Source: ZC4RG30 sp964456255 (GTDB lineage: Bacteria; Pseudomonadota; Gammaproteobacteria; Steroidobacterales; Steroidobacteraceae). From it: a DNA stretch of 31,598 nucleotides. The stretch spans positions 1-31,598 of the forward strand of contig CAYWDZ010000006.1 in NCBI GenBank assembly GCA_964456255.1, given 5' to 3'. Every line of letters begins with the position of its first letter. Position 1 is the stretch's first letter. Of the stretch, positions 1 through 7,615 are shown in pieces. The notes under the pieces were generated by a model. The model saw nothing but the letters and a program-made list of their open reading frames with translations, had not been told where the DNA came from and ran no database searches. A program made the translations under genes and the position numbers.

Positions 1-156
1 CACCGGCACGGGCGCCGCCTGGGGCGCACCGCCACCCGGCCCACCACCGCGCCGACCCGGAATGCCGCCCGGCGCCTGGGCCAGGCTGGCACCGGTCACG
101 GCCAGCAGAACAGCCACGCTCAGCGCAGTCCGAGCGTTCTTCGCAATCGAAATCAT
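1..156 (-). CDS. Secreted Gly/Pro-rich protein, N-terminal fragment
   Basis: Only the first 52 codons are in the window; the gene continues past position 1. It opens at an ATG (154-156) and encodes a basic N-terminus (MISIAKNAR), a hydrophobic core and an ASLAQA cleavage region, which is a good Sec signal peptide. The mature part begins at once with a Gly/Arg/Pro low-complexity tract. It lies 67 bp downstream of the TonB-dependent receptor in the same direction and could be co-transcribed. The family cannot be decided from the fragment. The Gly-rich tract right after the signal peptide resembles the low-complexity segments of the aldolase and PQQ dehydrogenase at the other end of the window. 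Confidence 0.7.
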   Translation of the reverse strand, partial: MISIAKNARTALSVAVLLAVTGASLAQAPGGIPGRRGGGPGGGAPQAAPVPV

Positions 157-223
157 GGTCGCCCCCGCAATCGATTTGTCTTGCGGGGATATTACTCAGG
201 ATTGCTCCTGACGGCTCGGTGCT

Positions 224-2836
224 TTAGCTGAAGGCCTTGCGGAAGGACAGCGAGACCACGCGGCCCAGCGGATCCATCAGCCAGGGCTGGAAGCGCAATG
301 GCGTGTCACCGTTCTGGTCGGTCACCCGCTGCCGCAAATCCAGCAGGTTCTGCACGTTGAGCGTAATGCGCACGCCCTTCAGCGGCTTCCTGCCGGGAAA
401 CAGCGTATCCAGGCTGGTGAAGGCCTGCAGGTCAAAACGCAGCGTCGAGCCGAAGTCCAGCCGGTTGGGCGCCGTCGCCGTGCCGGTATCCAGATGCGCG
501 GCGCTCGCCCAGTTGCCGCTGAGCTGCATGCCGCTGCCGTTGTAGGCGAGCCCGATCGTGGACTGCACCCGGTGGCGGATCTGCGGCGTACCGAACCCCG
601 CGCTACCTGCCAGCAGATCCACCACGGGCAGACCCTCCCGCAGGACACGCCGGTAGGCAATCTGCCACTGGTGGGAGAAATTCAGGTTCAGCCGCCAGCC
701 GGCACCAGAGAGTGTGTCGCTGCCGTCCAGCATCATGCCGATGGGCAGTGCGCCGGAAGACATGACCGCACTCGCGGCCGAGCTGTTGGGCCCTGAAGTC
801 GGACCTTTCGGGGCACCGAAGGTCTTGCGGAAATTGCCTCCCCAGCGGAATGACTCGTTGCGGGTGCTGTCGAAATTGACCATGCGCGCGTCGATCTCGT
901 AGAGCCGGCCGTCGGCATCGCGCTTGAAGCGGTCGGGGAACGCCGCCTGCACTTCCGCGCTCGGGGCCGGCAGGGATTGCATGGGATGGCGGTACATCGT
1001 GCGCGTGTACTGCGCGTTGAGCGTGAAGTCCACCGTCTTGATTGGCCGCACCTGGCCGCTCAGGTTGATGATGTCGCGGTCTTCGACCAGCAGGTCGGGA
1101 TTGCCACCGGTGATGTAACGCACCAGCACCGTTTCCTCGCGCAGGAAGTCATACGCCCGGTAGTCGTCGACGACCACGATGGGGTCCGTCAGCGCGCTGG
1201 GCGTGGGCGCCTGCCGCTCCCGGTTGTAACCGATACGCAGGTTCACGCGATTGCCGTTGCGCCCGTTCAGGCCGAAGCCGTAGGTGTACAAGGTTCCCGT
1301 CGCGGTCACATTGCGGGCGGCGCCATTGAGTTCAGCGCCCATGCCGAAGCCCTGCGACTGCGGCGTACCCAGCAGCGGCAGCTGCATGGTCAGGTACGCG
1401 ACCTTGTCCTCGCGCGTGCGATGGGTGCTGACATTGTTGGTGCCGATGGTCCGGGACCGCTGACCGTTCTTCGACCATTGCACGCTCAGGTTCGCGTTGG
1501 CCTTGCCTGCAGGCATTTCGAACATGGCTCCGGACAGCTGGATGCGGGTCGAAGCGTTGTAGCCGCGGCCGCGCGCGTGATCGCTGAGCAGGGTATCGAG
1601 CAGCTCATCCGGAAACAGCCCGAACGGATTCAGCGTACCGGCGTCGATCCCGGCCTGCAGTGCGGTGGTATCCACGCGGCGCTCGCTGTCGGTGGTGGAC
1701 TGGTTCCATCCGAAGCCGCTGTCCGTCATCAGCCGCCACTTGCCGAGTTGCGTGCTGAGGTTGATGGAAAGATTCGCACTGGTGGCATCACGCTTCTGGC
1801 GCAGCGGCGCGCCCAGGTAGCGGGCCAAAGCCACGTCGCTGGCGAAGGGCGTGAAGGGCGAGGAGGCCGGAACGTGCAGCAGCGCCGAGGTCGCACCGGT
1901 CAGAGAGTGTGATTCGTTGTGGTCCAGGTTCGCATTCAGATTCAGCGCAATCTTGTGCGGCAACTGTCGCCCCATGTTGCCGTTCACGCCGTAACTGAAG
2001 GAATCGCCGATCAGCGAGCGATAGCGGCCCATGTCGCTGACATTGGCTGAATTGGCCGACGCGACGAAGTCCTGCAGCGCCGGCGTTGCCAGCCCGGCAG
2101 GCACACCGGCCACCGTCACGGGAAAGCCGGCCGCGGCACTCAGGTCCGGATCGATCTCGCCGCCAGTCACGGGCCACGAGAGCAGGTTGCCGTTCAGGTC
2201 GTAGGGCACGGCGGTGGGCTGGGTCTGAATGCCGCGATGCGCCTCCAGCAGCGGCGATGTCCGGTTGCCGTACACCGAGAGATTGCGGACGTTGCCGTTG
2301 ACCAGCTTGAGCATGCTGAAGTTGCCATTGCCACCCGTGCCCCGTCCGGCGGTGGATCCCCGGGCCGTGATGCTGCCCGTGCCCTGGCTGAACTGGCTCT
2401 TGAGCACCACATTGATCACGCGGCGCGTGGGGCTCTCGCCGATGGCCGCGGCGGCCTGTGGCGGCAGCACCTCGACCCTGAGGATCGACTCGGGCGGCAG
2501 GTCGTTCACGCTGCGGATGCCGTTGGCCGGCTTGCCGTTGACGAGGATGATCGGACCTTCGGCGCTGTTGTCCACGTCGGGGGAGATCTGGTTCAGCAGG
2601 TCGCCAACGGTGTTGGCGCCATAGGCTGCAATGCCCGCCTCATCCAGTTCGGATTCCGCATAGATGCCGGCCACCACCTCGCCGCTGGTGGCGTAGATGA
2701 CGACCTCCTCCAGTTCCCGGTCCCGGGTCCTGGACTGGGTCTCCGTTGCGGGGGCTTCAGCCGCGAGCGCGGTCAGTGAATCAGGCAGCGCAAACGCGGC
2801 AAGCAGACAGCACATCCGTGTGACAAGCGGCGACAT
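224..2836 (-). CDS. TonB-dependent outer-membrane receptor
   Basis: An 870-residue protein with a signal peptide (about residues 1-26, ending LTALAAEA), then the ELEEVV segment typical of the start of TonB-receptor plugs at about 41-46. The plug runs to about 150 (NTVGDLLNQISPDVDN, then PIILVNGKPANGI, then VEVLPPQAAAAIGESPTRRV). The rest is a beta-barrel with alternating strands and a C-terminal strand VVSLSFRKAFS. It should import an unknown substrate using TonB energy. The ATG at 2836 is preceded by GAGGAA at good spacing and gives the signal peptide; the open frame runs further upstream, but that part covers the DUF6265 gene in another frame. No FecI/FecR-type regulator is adjacent, and the substrate cannot be told from sequence. 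An internal ATG at codon 8 is an alternative start. Confidence 0.93.
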   Translation of the reverse strand: MSPLVTRMCCLLAAFALPDSLTALAAEAPATETQSRTRDRELEEVVIYATSGEVVAGIYAESELDEAGIAAYGANTVGDLLNQISPDVDNSAEGPIILVNGKPANGIRSVNDLPPESILRVEVLPPQAAAAIGESPTRRVINVVLKSQFSQGTGSITARGSTAGRGTGGNGNFSMLKLVNGNVRNLSVYGNRTSPLLEAHRGIQTQPTAVPYDLNGNLLSWPVTGGEIDPDLSAAAGFPVTVAGVPAGLATPALQDFVASANSANVSDMGRYRSLIGDSFSYGVNGNMGRQLPHKIALNLNANLDHNESHSLTGATSALLHVPASSPFTPFASDVALARYLGAPLRQKRDATSANLSINLSTQLGKWRLMTDSGFGWNQSTTDSERRVDTTALQAGIDAGTLNPFGLFPDELLDTLLSDHARGRGYNASTRIQLSGAMFEMPAGKANANLSVQWSKNGQRSRTIGTNNVSTHRTREDKVAYLTMQLPLLGTPQSQGFGMGAELNGAARNVTATGTLYTYGFGLNGRNGNRVNLRIGYNRERQAPTPSALTDPIVVVDDYRAYDFLREETVLVRYITGGNPDLLVEDRDIINLSGQVRPIKTVDFTLNAQYTRTMYRHPMQSLPAPSAEVQAAFPDRFKRDADGRLYEIDARMVNFDSTRNESFRWGGNFRKTFGAPKGPTSGPNSSAASAVMSSGALPIGMMLDGSDTLSGAGWRLNLNFSHQWQIAYRRVLREGLPVVDLLAGSAGFGTPQIRHRVQSTIGLAYNGSGMQLSGNWASAAHLDTGTATAPNRLDFGSTLRFDLQAFTSLDTLFPGRKPLKGVRITLNVQNLLDLRQRVTDQNGDTPLRFQPWLMDPLGRVVSLSFRKAFS

Positions 2837-2991
2837 TGCGTTCCTCGCAGGCTGGTGGCGCCAGAGTACTGCATCAGATTCGCCGCGAGCCGAGGCTGTG
2901 GAATTCTTAACGAACGGCGCGGAACCGTCGCGGCCTTGCTCGCGCAGGGCGCGTGCCCAATTGCGCCAGCAGGATTGTGGTCGGGCCAGTC

Positions 2992-3468
2992 CTACTTGGC
3001 CTTCAAAGCCAGCCTGGAAACGCCTTGGGGCTGGACCATTTCGATGCTGAACGTATTGTCGGCGCTGCGGCTGTAGGCCAGCGAGGTCATGCTGCCTTCG
3101 GTGACCGCCTTGAACTTGACGTGCTTGTCGCCGATCTCGGCCAGCTCGAGCTTCTGTGCCACGGGGCTTCGCGGTACGAACCCGCTGCCCCACTGCTGAA
3201 TGCTCATGGCCAGCGAGCCATCCTTTTCCTCGATGGTGATGACTTCCCACATGCTCACGCCGTTGGGGCCGCTCATGCGCACCATGGCGGCGATGCCACC
3301 GCCACCCGGGCTGATCCAGTTCTCTTCGAGGGTATTGGCGCCAAACGGGACAGACCAGGTGCCGGTCATCCAGGCCAGATCCGAGATCTTTGCGGGCGGG
3401 CCCGCGGCGAACGACGTGCCCGCGATGAGGGCCAGACCCAGAGTCGCGAACAGGCGATTGAAGTGCAT
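2992..3468 (-). CDS. Secreted DUF6265-family protein
   Basis: A 158-residue protein with a signal peptide (residues 1-21, ending GTSFA). The conserved opening of the mature protein, LAWMTGTWS (31-39) followed by LEENW (47-51), is the pattern I know from the DUF6265 family, a small lipocalin-like domain of unknown function. The start at 3468 has GGGGAT at suitable spacing. It lies between a small periplasmic protein gene and the TonB-dependent receptor, all on the minus strand with gaps of 65 and 155 bp, so the receptor may have its own promoter in the larger gap. Its length is normal for a single domain. The biochemical role is not known. Confidence 0.85.
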   Translation of the reverse strand: MHFNRLFATLGLALIAGTSFAAGPPAKISDLAWMTGTWSVPFGANTLEENWISPGGGGIAAMVRMSGPNGVSMWEVITIEEKDGSLAMSIQQWGSGFVPRSPVAQKLELAEIGDKHVKFKAVTEGSMTSLAYSRSADNTFSIEMVQPQGVSRLALKAK

Positions 3469-3533
3469 GTGATCCCCTTTCCCTTGTTGTGGGTGCGCGA
3501 AGGCTAGCGGCTGCGGGTACGTGACGCCAGCGG

Positions 3534-4082
3534 TCAGTCCCAGACAAAGAAATGTTTCCTGTGCTTCTCTTTTCGCATCTGCTCGTACATCTGCTGCAGC
3601 CGCGCATGCTCGAGCAGGGCGCGCAGCAGATCCGGATCAGTCTTCAGGAGTTCCTTGGTCTTCTCCGTGAGAACCGGCAACGTCGTGCGTTGCAGTTGCC
3701 CGGCCGACTGGAACCCCACCGTGGTGGGCTGACCGGTCATGAACTGCATGGCCTGCTCGTGGGACAGATCGTCGGCCTGGGCCGTTACACAGACTCTTCT
3801 CTTGAGCTGGCTGCCGGTCGGCGCCTCGTTACGGCAACGGATATCGAGATTCCGGTCCGTGTTCAGCTCGTTGAATCGGCTGTAGAACCGCTCTTCCGCC
3901 TCCACCATGGCCTTGTGCAGGCCGCTCAATGTGGTCAGGTCACCGGTTACCAGGACCTCGTCGAGTGTCCGGATCTTCGCCAGATCCTGGGGCTGCCCAG
4001 TGTCGGCATCCGCTTCAGCAGCCAGCGAACTCGCGGCAAATGCCAGTGCCAGCACACAAGACGAGACGATGACGCTCTTCAT
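3534..4082 (-). CDS. Small periplasmic protein, unnamed family, with EVLVTG motif
   Basis: A 182-residue protein with a Sec signal peptide ending SSLAA (about residue 22). After a short linker comes LDEVLVTG (40-47), which resembles the EEVVVTG segment at the start of TonB-receptor plugs. Next is an acidic helical stretch EAEERFYSRFNELN (61-74) and two cysteines, C83 and C98, bracketing TGSQLKRR, probably a disulfide. The C-terminal third is helical and charged (LLRALLEHARLQQMYEQMR), possibly a short coiled coil. I know similar unnamed periplasmic proteins from gammaproteobacteria but no function. The ATG at 4082 was chosen because it begins the signal peptide; upstream in-frame starts would only add a non-hydrophobic extension. 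Confidence 0.75.
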   Translation of the reverse strand: MKSVIVSSCVLALAFAASSLAAEADADTGQPQDLAKIRTLDEVLVTGDLTTLSGLHKAMVEAEERFYSRFNELNTDRNLDIRCRNEAPTGSQLKRRVCVTAQADDLSHEQAMQFMTGQPTTVGFQSAGQLQRTTLPVLTEKTKELLKTDPDLLRALLEHARLQQMYEQMRKEKHRKHFFVWD

Positions 4083-4168
4083 GGTTCCCTCTGACAAGAC
4101 AGACGCTGCGGCTCTGCCGGACCCACCGGCCAGATCAGTATCCCACCGAAATGCGTCACCCCGCGCGG

Positions 4169-4798
4169 TCATGCGGGCCGGCGCATCCTGAACATGACCG
4201 GTGGCGAGACCTCCGCGTACCCGTCCGGGCCGCCGGCACGAAGGATGGGGTGTGCGGCCGCGGTGTCGTAGATGCCATCGACCAGCAGGCGTCGTGCGAC
4301 ATGCACGGCCACGACCTCACCGAAAACCACCCAGTTCGGCATCGGGCTGCCTGCCGTGTCGGTGAGCTGCACGATCTGCGTGACCTTGCACTCCATCGCG
4401 ACCGGGCTTTCCTTCACGCGCGGGGCCGCCACATGGATCGCGGCGATCGGCGTCAAACCCGCGAGCTCGAACTCACTGACATGCGGCGCCACCGTGGCAG
4501 AGGTCTGGTTCATCTGGGTGGCCAGAGACCGGGTGGCGAGGTTCCACACGAACTCGCCCGTCTCGCGCGCGTTGCGCAGCGTGTCTTTCGCGCCGGTGCT
4601 GGCGAAGCCGATGATCGGTGGCGTGTAGGCAAAGGCATTGAAGAAGCTGTACGGCGCCAGGTTGAAACCGCCGCCGGCACCGCGTGTGGCGATCCAGCCA
4701 ATGGGGCGTGGCCCGATGATGGCGTTGAACGGATTGTGTGGCAGCCCGTGACCGCGGGAAGGCTCGTAGTAGTAGAAATCGTCGGCCCTCTCCGTCAT
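4169..4798 (-). CDS. Flavin reductase family protein (FMN-binding split barrel)
   Basis: A 209-residue cytoplasmic protein without signal peptide. The pattern FYYYEPSRGHGLPHNPF (about 8-24), then PRPIGWIATR, NLAPYSFFNAF and PPIIGFAS, is the standard beginning of the flavin-reductase-like split-barrel family, which binds FMN and passes NAD(P)H electrons to flavin or to a partner oxygenase. Full length for the family. It diverges from the TauE/SafE gene with only 26 bp between start codons, and no monooxygenase partner is next to it. The substrate is unknown. The start is fixed by the conserved N-terminus; there is no clear ribosome binding site upstream. Confidence 0.9.
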   Translation of the reverse strand: MTERADDFYYYEPSRGHGLPHNPFNAIIGPRPIGWIATRGAGGGFNLAPYSFFNAFAYTPPIIGFASTGAKDTLRNARETGEFVWNLATRSLATQMNQTSATVAPHVSEFELAGLTPIAAIHVAAPRVKESPVAMECKVTQIVQLTDTAGSPMPNWVVFGEVVAVHVARRLLVDGIYDTAAAHPILRAGGPDGYAEVSPPVMFRMRRPA

Positions 4799-4824
4799 GC
4801 CGGGTACGCTATCAATCCGCCACC
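4799..4824. promoter_or_regulatory. 26-bp divergent gap with possible -10 element
   Basis: The start codons of the flavin reductase (minus) and the TauE/SafE exporter (plus) are 26 bp apart. The gap holds a TATCAA hexamer at 4810-4815 (4 of 6 matches to TATAAT). It would place a plus-strand transcript start within a few bases of the exporter ATG, and neither gene has a Shine-Dalgarno sequence. One or both transcripts may be leaderless, or the promoters may lie inside the opposite gene. This is inference from spacing; the hexamer is weak. Confidence 0.3.
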
Positions 4825-5592
4825 ATGACCGCCACTACCCTGCAAGCCACCGACCCCGGCCTCGTGATCTTTCTGGTCGCCGGCCTGGCTGCGCTGCTGG
4901 TGGGACTCTCCAAGGGTGGGCTGACGATGGCAGGTGCACTCGGCACACCACTGCTCGCGACCGTCATGTCGCCGGTCAAGGCCGCCGCGCTGCTGCTGCC
5001 GATCTTCGTCGTCAGCGACTGGTTCGGGCTCTATGCCTATCGACGCCACTTCGACCGGCGCAACCTGCTCATCCTCATCCCTGCAGCGGTCATCGGCATT
5101 GGCATTGGCTGGCTGTCGTTCTCGGTCATCTCCGACCGCATGGTGGGCCTGTTCATTGGCGTGATCGGCATGGCGTTCTGCCTCAATGCCTGGCGCCTGC
5201 GGCACCGACCGCCGCCGCCACGTCCAGCCGACGTCCCGCGCGGCCTGTTCTGGGGCGCAATTACCGGGTTCACCAGCTTTGTCTCGCACTCCGGCGGTCC
5301 GCCCTACCAGGTCTACGTGTTGCCGCAGCAGCTCTCCAAGGTGGTGTTTGCCGGCACCACCACCATCACCTTCGCCGCGATCAACTTCGTGAAGTTGCTG
5401 CCCTACTGGCAACTGGGCCAGCTGCGGCCGGAGAACCTCAAGTTCTCGCTGCAGCTGATGCCGATCGCCATCGCCGGCACCTTCGCCGGGGTATGGCTGG
5501 TGCGGATCATTCCCGAGCGGATGTATTTCGCACTCGTCTACGGCGCCTTGTTTGCGCTGTCGATAAAACTGGTGGCGGCGGCGATTCCCTGA
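4825..5592 (+). CDS. TauE/SafE-family sulfite/sulfonate exporter-like permease
   Basis: A 255-residue polytopic inner-membrane protein. It has an N-terminal hydrophobic segment followed by GLSKGGL (about 29-35) and a second-half repeat GFTSFVSHSGGPP, the two motifs that mark TauE/SafE (DUF81) permeases. Seven to eight membrane spans are visible. The family exports small organic or sulfur-containing anions such as sulfite or sulfoacetate; the substrate here is not known and no sulfur gene is nearby. ATG at 4825 is the only start that keeps the first membrane segment, and it lacks a ribosome binding site. It is divergent from the flavin reductase. The methyltransferase-like gene follows 107 bp downstream, probably from its own promoter. 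Confidence 0.9.
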   Translation: MTATTLQATDPGLVIFLVAGLAALLVGLSKGGLTMAGALGTPLLATVMSPVKAAALLLPIFVVSDWFGLYAYRRHFDRRNLLILIPAAVIGIGIGWLSFSVISDRMVGLFIGVIGMAFCLNAWRLRHRPPPPRPADVPRGLFWGAITGFTSFVSHSGGPPYQVYVLPQQLSKVVFAGTTTITFAAINFVKLLPYWQLGQLRPENLKFSLQLMPIAIAGTFAGVWLVRIIPERMYFALVYGALFALSIKLVAAAIP

Positions 5593-5656
5593 GCAAGGGG
5601 CGCCGGCGCCTCATCCGGTTTGCTCATATCGAACTCGAGGGGGTGTGGCGCATTGC

Positions 5657-5665
5657 TGGTAAAGT
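5657..5665 (+). promoter_or_regulatory. Candidate extended -10 promoter
   Basis: TGGTAAAGT fits the extended -10 pattern TGnTAnnnT (TAAAGT at 5660-5665). It would start transcription near 5672, about 28 bases before the ATG at 5700, leaving room for the AAGGAG ribosome binding site at 5687-5692. No good -35 is seen. A 12-bp palindrome, GGCGCCGGCGCC, at 5599-5610 lies just after the exporter stop codon and could help end the upstream transcript. Confidence 0.3.
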
Positions 5666-5699
5666 CGGCCCGGCACGGAGAACTGCAAGGAGATCCATC

Positions 5700-6470
5700 A
5701 TGCGCCTGCTCCCGACCACCCGCCTCGCCGCCATCCTTTGTCTGGTCATGATGGGTCCCGCGCTGCCTGCGCAGCCGGCACCCACGCCCTTCCAGCAAAG
5801 CGTGCTCAAGGCCATGCAGGGCGAGATCCGCACCACTGAAGAGAAGGCACGCGACGTGAACCGCCTGCCGGTGGAGACCCTCACCTTCTTCAGGATGCGC
5901 GAGGACATGCGCGTGATCGAGATCCTGCCTTCGGGCGGCTGGTACACGAAGATCCTGGCGCCGGTGCTCAAGGACAAGGGCAAGCTGTACGTGGTGCATC
6001 CCGAAGGCCGCTACGCAGATCAGTACCGGGGCATCGCGAAGCTGCCAGGGTTCGAGAAGGTCGAGGAGATCGGCTGGGGTGCAACCAGCACGGCTGGTGG
6101 CGGCGCATTCGGTCCGTCAGGAAAATGGAACGTGGCGCCCGTGGATCTCGTGCTGACCTTCCGCAACTATCACAACTTCTCTGCTGCAGATCGCGGCACG
6201 GTCAACAAGTCCGCGTTCGACGCGCTGAAGCGCGGCGGCTACTACGGCATCGTGGACCACACGCGCCGGCACAATGAACCCACCACCCGCGAGAATGGCC
6301 GCCGCGTCGACCCGGTGCTGGTGATCAAGGAAGTGCAGGCCGCCGGTTTCGTGCTGGAGGATTTCAGCAACCTGCACTACCACGCGGAAGACGCGCTGAA
6401 CCTGGAGGTTGCCAACCCGGCCGTGAACGACAGGACCGATCGCATCACGCTGCTGTTCCGCAAACCATAG
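5700..6470 (+). CDS. Exported methyltransferase-like protein (COG4798 type)
   Basis: A 256-residue protein with a cleavable signal peptide (about 1-24, ending ALPAQPA). The mature part has MRVIEILPSGGWYTKILAP, a variant of the SAM-binding motif I (the family usually has E-x-x-PGGGWYT), then DLVLTFRNYHNF and GGYYGIVDHT, matching the family known as predicted periplasmic methyltransferases. The fold is class I SAM-dependent methyltransferase, but an exported protein would have no obvious SAM supply, so the real activity is uncertain. A strong AAGGAG lies 7 bases before the ATG. The SMP-30 lipoprotein gene follows after 26 bp, so the two are probably one operon. Confidence 0.87.
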   Translation: MRLLPTTRLAAILCLVMMGPALPAQPAPTPFQQSVLKAMQGEIRTTEEKARDVNRLPVETLTFFRMREDMRVIEILPSGGWYTKILAPVLKDKGKLYVVHPEGRYADQYRGIAKLPGFEKVEEIGWGATSTAGGGAFGPSGKWNVAPVDLVLTFRNYHNFSAADRGTVNKSAFDALKRGGYYGIVDHTRRHNEPTTRENGRRVDPVLVIKEVQAAGFVLEDFSNLHYHAEDALNLEVANPAVNDRTDRITLLFRKP

Positions 6471-6496
6471 CCACAGGCATCAGGAGCAGAGGCAAC

Positions 6497-7585
6497 ATGC
6501 ACAAACAGATCCTTCGCGTGGCCGCCAGTGGCGCGCTGCTGCTCGCTGCCTGCAGCCCCGGCGAAAAGGTCACGGCAGCAGCGCCCCCATCCCCGTCAGC
6601 GGCATGCGCGCCGGATGGCACGCTGCAGTTTGTCTGCGGACCGAAGAATGGCGAGGACATCCTGCGCCTGGGCACGCGCTGGCTGATCGTGTCGGGCATG
6701 GATGGCGCGCTCAACGGAGCCGGCCCGGCGCATGGTCGTCTCTACCTGGTGGATCACCGCGCGAAGAACTGGTTCGAGGCATTCCCCGGAGCAGCGCCGG
6801 TGTTCCGTCAGAACCGTGAGTTGTACGGGAACTGCCCCGGGCCGGTCGATACCAACAACTTCTCGGCGCACGGGCTCGCCTTGCGCGAGCAGCAGCCGGG
6901 CCACTACCGCGTGTATGTCACCGGCCACGGCACGCGCGAGGCCATCGAGGTCTTCGAGGTGGATGCCACCGGCGCAACGCCGACGCTTGCATGGACGGGC
7001 TGCGTGGTGCTGCCGGAAGATGTGCTGGCCAACAGCGTCGCCATCCTGCCCGACTGGGGTTTCGTGGTGACCAAGTTCCTCGATCGCCGCGTGCCCACGC
7101 AGCAGGCCATGGCCGAGGCGCGGCAGGGCAAGCCCAACGGCGCCGTGTATGAATGGCATCCGGGCGGCAAGGTTGAACCCATCGACGGCACCGGGATGTC
7201 CGCACCCAACGGCATCGATGTCTCGCCCGACGGCAACACGCTCTACGTGGCGGCGTTCGGCACGCGCGAATTCGTGCGCTTCCAGCGCGGCGCGGGTGGC
7301 GTGAAGAAGGACAGCATTACCCTCGACATCACGCCCGACAATGTGCGCTGGAGCCAGAACGGCAAGTTGCTGACGGCAGGAGGCAATGCGCCCGCGCCAG
7401 GCGGTGCGGCGACCGCGGGCTGGGGTGTCATCGAGATTGATCCGGCGACGCTTGCCACGCGCCGGGTTGCCGGCACCGCAAGCAGTGCCGGCATGCAGGC
7501 CATCAGCGTCGGCACCGATGTGGGTGACGAGATGTGGGTCGGCACCTTCAGCGGCGACCGGATCGGCTACGTGAAGGTGCGCTAG
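6497..7585 (+). CDS. SMP-30/gluconolactonase-like lipoprotein (beta-propeller)
   Basis: A 362-residue protein with a lipoprotein signal peptide: hydrophobic core ALLLAAC with the lipidated cysteine at C19. The body carries propeller-blade signatures such as NSVAILPDWGFVVTKF, SAPNGIDVSPDGNTLYVA and the closing GTFSGDRIGYVKV, as in the SMP-30/gluconolactonase/LRE family and its paraoxonase-like relatives. These enzymes are metal-dependent lactonases or esterases; here the substrate is unknown and the protein should be membrane-anchored and face the periplasm. It follows the methyltransferase-like gene by 26 bp with a purine-rich ribosome binding site. The transcript ends at the hairpin at 7587-7615. 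Confidence 0.85.
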   Translation: MHKQILRVAASGALLLAACSPGEKVTAAAPPSPSAACAPDGTLQFVCGPKNGEDILRLGTRWLIVSGMDGALNGAGPAHGRLYLVDHRAKNWFEAFPGAAPVFRQNRELYGNCPGPVDTNNFSAHGLALREQQPGHYRVYVTGHGTREAIEVFEVDATGATPTLAWTGCVVLPEDVLANSVAILPDWGFVVTKFLDRRVPTQQAMAEARQGKPNGAVYEWHPGGKVEPIDGTGMSAPNGIDVSPDGNTLYVAAFGTREFVRFQRGAGGVKKDSITLDITPDNVRWSQNGKLLTAGGNAPAPGGAATAGWGVIEIDPATLATRRVAGTASSAGMQAISVGTDVGDEMWVGTFSGDRIGYVKVR

Positions 7586-7586
7586 T

Positions 7587-7615
7587 CCATCGTCGCGCCT
7601 ACCGCGCGACGATGG
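7587..7615. terminator. Perfect 12-bp bidirectional hairpin between convergent genes
   Basis: CCATCGTCGCGC (7587-7598) and GCGCGACGATGG (7604-7615) are perfect inverted repeats separated by five bases. The hairpin starts 2 bases after the stop codon of the SMP-30 gene. It overlaps the end of the convergent CocE gene, whose TAG stop (7599-7601) lies in the loop. There is no T tract on either side, so this is either a bidirectional GC-rich terminator or a 3'-end stabilising stem. Confidence 0.7.

Noticed and set aside
2837..3607. Upstream extension of the TonB-receptor frame
   Set aside because: It overlaps the DUF6265 gene in another frame and would bury the signal peptide about 257 residues inside the protein.
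4169..5592. Flavin reductase and TauE/SafE as parts of a sulfonate-use operon
   Set aside because: They are divergent, and no sulfonate monooxygenase, transporter or regulator is in the window, so the link would rest on names alone.
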